DNA of 5,869 nt from Parcubacteria group bacterium Greene0416_79 (lineage in GTDB: Bacteria; Patescibacteriota; Minisyncoccia; Phycocordibacterales; UBA10002). Both the position numbers and the translations under genes were made by a program. Positions 3,807 through 5,869 of this stretch are shown here, piece by piece; position 1 is the stretch's first letter, and each line of letters opens with the position of its first letter. The notes under the pieces were generated by a model that was not told where the DNA came from, did not search any database, and saw nothing but the letters and a program-made list of their open reading frames with translations. The stretch lies in the NCBI GenBank assembly GCA_007375655.1, contig VMES01000021.1:1-5869 (forward strand), given 5' to 3'.

Positions 3807-4379
3807 CTATCTATTGGAGCTTAAGCCGAATGCCTCACGGAGCCAGCGATCGTTTTCTATCGTCTCCGCTACAATATAGAGCAAACCGTTCCCCACCCGA
3901 AAGCGGGTTTTGAGCAATGCCGCGACTTCCTCGCAGTCGTACGGATACACCCACACACTGTCCTGCAGGCGAATGAAGCCGAGACGGCGCAAAAATTCGC
4001 GCAAGGCATCACGAATGTACCTTCGTCTCTCCCAAATATCAAAAATGAGAATCCGGTACTTCCCATCCCATCGCCTTGGTTTCGGAAGGGTAACCTTCCC
4101 TTCCTCATACTTCGCAAGCTCTCGCTCCCCTTTTTCGGTAAGCTTCACGGATCGTCTCCCTTTATTACCCGCAAACCGAACGAGCCCTCTCCGCGCAAGC
4201 CGTTCAACCACTCCATTAATGTAAGAGGGTCGCCGGTATCGCCGGTCACACATGCCAAGCGCTTGTACTGCGTTCGGCGCGCACAACGCCATAGCAATCA
4301 AGCCCGCTCCGCCGATGACTTTAAGCACCGTAAGCACAACTTTGGTTGCGCGCAATTCTTTTCTTTTCTGATAGTGCAT
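3807..4379 (-). CDS. Cas2/PaaX-like protein with winged-helix N-terminal region
   Basis: From the ATG at 4379 the product is 190 aa. Residues 12-41 are a hydrophobic stretch (VVLTVLKVIGGAGLIAMAL). Residues 46-92 resemble a winged helix with a basic wing (GNKGRRSVKLTEKGERELAKY). Residues 106-186 form a Cas2-like ferredoxin fold as in the PaaX C-terminal domain. It begins KYRILIFDIWERRRYIRDAL, with D114 at the position of the Cas2 metal aspartate, and continues SVWVYPYDCEE. The similarity to PaaX-type repressors and Cas2-annotated CPR proteins is from family knowledge. There is no CRISPR array or other cas gene, so regulation or mobility is more likely than CRISPR adaptation. I prefer 4379 because GAGG lies 11 nt upstream and the 14 extra residues from 4421 look unlike protein. 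The 4421 ATG overlaps a palindrome and has no ribosome binding site. The gene is flanked by two palindromes sharing one core. Confidence 0.8.
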   Translation of the reverse strand: MHYQKRKELRATKVVLTVLKVIGGAGLIAMALCAPNAVQALGMCDRRYRRPSYINGVVERLARRGLVRFAGNKGRRSVKLTEKGERELAKYEEGKVTLPKPRRWDGKYRILIFDIWERRRYIRDALREFLRRLGFIRLQDSVWVYPYDCEEVAALLKTRFRVGNGLLYIVAETIENDRWLREAFGLSSNR

Positions 4380-4419
4380 AGATTTTGATGCCTCGTCGCA
4401 AAATATCGGCAAGAAACAC

Positions 4420-4457
4420 ATGTTAAAATAGTTTACGACCGTAAACTATTTTAACAT
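4420..4457. promoter_or_regulatory. 38-bp palindrome with embedded -10 upstream of the Cas2/PaaX-like gene
   Basis: Arms 4420-4437 and 4440-4457 are exact 18-nt inverted repeats around AC. Both arms begin ATGTTAAAATAG, so the minus strand has TGT-TAAAAT (4456-4448), an extended -10-like box pointing at the gene. The core equals that of the 3670-3713 palindrome in inverted orientation. A dimeric regulator bound here would cover the promoter, so autoregulation is plausible. The palindrome is certain and the promoter role inferred. Confidence 0.6.
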
Positions 4458-4569
4458 ATGGCTTGCAACATCGTAAATCGTAAAAATGTGTACAAGAACT
4501 ATTGAAAAGAAAACTTAAAAGATGAAAAGAAATGAGAACTGGAGTAAAACCCAGAAGCAAGACACAGAA

Positions 4570-4744
4570 GTAAACCCCCACACCTTGACCGCAGGGCACC
4601 CGCCCGACTGGAGGGGCTCAGTCGTTCGGGCTGGTTAAACCCTACGGCAAGTCCCCACACTAAACATTCGTTTGGTGTGGGGACAAGGAAGAGGGGAACC
4701 CCGCGCAGAGCACAGGACATTTCACACAAGGTGTGGGGGTAAAT
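4570..4744 (-). repeat. Palindromic MITE-like repeat, copy B (inverted relative to copy A)
   Basis: Ends GTAAACCCCCACACCTTG (4570-4587) and CAAGGTGTGGGGGTAAAT (4727-4744) share a perfect 14-bp inverted core. Read on the minus strand, the element begins ATTTACCCCCACACCTTG and continues TGTGAAATGTCCTGTGCTCTG, nearly identical to copy A. A hairpin of 15-nt arms with one T-G pair and loop ATTC lies at 4651-4684. An extra palindromic block of about 60 bp (4588-4648), absent from copy A, is nested between this hairpin and the end. The remaining intergenic stretch 4458-4569 is A-rich and holds no gene I can support. Confidence 0.75.
4588..4648. repeat. Nested palindromic block inserted in repeat copy B
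   Basis: Three concentric imperfect stems are visible: CCGCAGGG/CCCTACGG (4589-4596, 4640-4647), ACCCGCCCGA/TCGGGCTGGT (4598-4607, 4626-4635) and CGACTG/CAGTCG (4605-4610, 4619-4624). The first two have one mismatch each, and the second and third overlap, so they are alternative pairings. The block interrupts the order conserved in copy A and looks like a second repeat type inserted in the first. Confidence 0.55.
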
Positions 4745-4776
4745 TGAAGAGCGGGACCGCAGGACGTTTTTCCAGT

Positions 4777-4840
4777 AAAAACAAAAAACCGCGCGGAGAG
4801 ATGCAGGAAACATTTCTGTTTCGTGCTCTCTCGCGCGCGG
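4777..4840 (-). terminator. Rho-independent terminator of the 331-codon gene
   Basis: On the minus strand, 17 nt after the stop codon, CCGCGCG (4840-4834) and GAGAG-type bases pair with CTCTC and CGCGCGG (4801-4789) across one bulged base. At the tip GAAACA/TGTTTC enclose a GAAA tetraloop. The stem is followed by six T, one G and five more T (4788-4777). Position, GC-rich stem and T-run all fit intrinsic termination. Confidence 0.88.
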
Positions 4841-4857
4841 CTGTGCGTCAAACCCGA

Positions 4858-5853
4858 TTAACCCTTGCCGCCGTACGGCCGATCGAACTGATTGTCGGAG
4901 TCCGTCCCGTAGGTCGGGAAGGTGAACCGGAGGTAGTATTCCCCCGGGTCAGCTACTCTTTCGTCGTTTCCCACTTCAACGAAGTGCTGCCATTCTTCGC
5001 CACTGAAGGGAGCAGCGCTCCATCCCCCATCAGAGCGTTTTTCGTATAAGAGACCCCCACTTGGTCTCTCAATAACGTGGTTCCATTCGCCAGTCACCTG
5101 TAGGGTGTGCACCGGCACCTTCATCGTGTAGGTGAGATGAAGAATGGGCCTGCGGTTGTTCGAAACGTGAACCACGATGTTCGTGGCATCGGTGAAGCGG
5201 TACACGTCTCGCGTGCCGATGGAGAACCCGGTTGCCTTCTGAATCGGAGTGGCTTTGTTGAGCCCCGTTTTGAGGTCGTAGGCAATGCCGCGAAATCCGC
5301 CTTCACTGGTGCGGATATAATATACGGCTGTTCCCCTCTTATTCTGGCTGAAATACGCCGGAATGAAGAAGAGACCGTCCCCAATTGGGTAGATGGTGTG
5401 GATGTACACGACATCTCCGCTACTGCCCACCTCTATGAACTCAATGTATCCAACACCCGGAAGGTGTTGGTATACCCCGTTGTTCAGCATCAGCTCAAGA
5501 TGCCTGGCTGCCTCCGGCACGACATACTTTCCGTCCCTGAATTCCAGGCGAAATGATGTTCCTGCCTGCAACACGGAGAGGTCGTCTGCCGTCCGGAGAT
5601 TTACCCACACACTGAACCAACTTACTGATTCCACTACTTTGAAGCGGAGTTTGGTCGCCACTAGTTTGGCAACCACTTCCGCGTAGTCATTTCCCACCAC
5701 ATCGGCGTAGGTGAGCGTGTCCATATCGCTGATGGTTCCCACTGACCCGATGGAGATGTACCCCCGCCGAACCGACTGTTCGGCGAAGATGACCATTTCG
5801 TCCACCGAGGTGAACGGCAGTTGGTCTGGGAGTGGGCCTGGGGCTGGAGCCAT
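4858..5853 (-). CDS. Beta-rich protein of unknown function, possibly continuing past the window end
   Basis: The 331-aa reading frame from the ATG at 5853 encodes a protein I do not recognise. It starts MAPAPGPLPDQLPF, a proline-rich segment, then alternates short hydrophobic and polar strands that suggest mostly beta structure. It contains no cysteine and ends in an acidic and glycine-rich tail (GTDSDNQFDRPYGGKG). No transmembrane segment or signal peptide is visible in the part shown. The frame stays open upstream of the ATG to the window edge, coding GSGGS. Glycine-serine followed by proline-alanine looks like a linker, so the protein may be longer, with a secretion or membrane segment outside the window. 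Against this, the same bases contain GGAGG four nt before the ATG, a good Shine-Dalgarno match. A strong terminator follows the stop, so the gene ends its transcript. A surface or secreted location is only a guess. Confidence 0.72.
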   Translation of the reverse strand: MAPAPGPLPDQLPFTSVDEMVIFAEQSVRRGYISIGSVGTISDMDTLTYADVVGNDYAEVVAKLVATKLRFKVVESVSWFSVWVNLRTADDLSVLQAGTSFRLEFRDGKYVVPEAARHLELMLNNGVYQHLPGVGYIEFIEVGSSGDVVYIHTIYPIGDGLFFIPAYFSQNKRGTAVYYIRTSEGGFRGIAYDLKTGLNKATPIQKATGFSIGTRDVYRFTDATNIVVHVSNNRRPILHLTYTMKVPVHTLQVTGEWNHVIERPSGGLLYEKRSDGGWSAAPFSGEEWQHFVEVGNDERVADPGEYYLRFTFPTYGTDSDNQFDRPYGGKG

Positions 5854-5869
5854 GCTACCTCCGCTACCT

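Noticed and set aside
3594..3824. Plus-strand frame of 76 codons
   Set aside because: It translates the 44-bp palindrome and the CCGAG tandem repeat, so its residues are repeat products rather than a protein.
3807..4421. CRISPR-Cas locus, suggested by the Cas2-like fold
   Set aside because: No cas1 or other cas gene and no regularly spaced direct repeats are present; the palindromes are two unlike arms-and-core repeats far apart.
4672..5049. Plus-strand frame of 125 codons and other frames over 5107-5686
   Set aside because: They run through repeat copy B and the terminator or are antisense to the 331-codon gene, with no recognisable motif.

Overview
The window looks like a bacterial chromosome segment, most likely from Patescibacteria (Candidate Phyla Radiation, Parcubacteria-like). 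This assignment is inference. It rests on a Cas2/PaaX-like protein of a type I associate with that group, a membrane PH-domain protein with a small membrane partner, many palindromic intergenic repeats, and extended -10 promoters with poor -35 boxes. The standard code appears to be used, since the D-Ala-D-Ala ligase ends in TGA.

Layout. Positions 1-662 (minus strand) hold a two-gene unit: a 71-aa double-spanning membrane protein, overlapping by ATGA with a membrane protein that enters a bacterial PH-like domain and is cut by the window edge. An extended -10 promoter and two leader hairpins precede it, the second displaying the ribosome binding site in its loop. Positions 755-1287 hold the most unusual part: two interrupted tRNA genes, one per strand. 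Each is split in its anticodon loop by an insert of about 113-114 nt, and each insert carries a complete tRNA-Ala gene (TGC on minus, CGC on plus) between complementary arms. Positions 1300-2404 hold ddl (minus, apparently almost leaderless) and tRNA-Asn(GTT). Positions 2550-3425 hold a PlsC-type acyltransferase whose stop codon lies in the end of a palindromic repeat. Positions 3450-4457 hold a decayed GTCATTC-ended repeat and a Cas2/PaaX-like gene flanked by two large palindromes with the same core. Positions 4570-4744 hold a second, inverted copy of the first repeat. Positions 4777-5868 hold a terminator and a protein of unknown function that may continue past the window end.

How the parts fit. 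ddl makes the D-Ala-D-Ala end of peptidoglycan precursors and the acyltransferase acts in phospholipid synthesis, so the recognisable enzymes serve the cell envelope. The flanking-palindrome architecture suggests either self-regulation or mobility for the Cas2/PaaX-like gene. The nested tRNA architecture occurs twice with similar geometry, so a single accident is a weaker explanation. RNase P and 3' processing of the inner tRNA-Ala would leave two outer half-tRNAs that could be held together by the complementary arms, resembling the split tRNAs known from Nanoarchaeum. Whether the outer tRNAs are functional or are pseudogenes cannot be decided from sequence alone.
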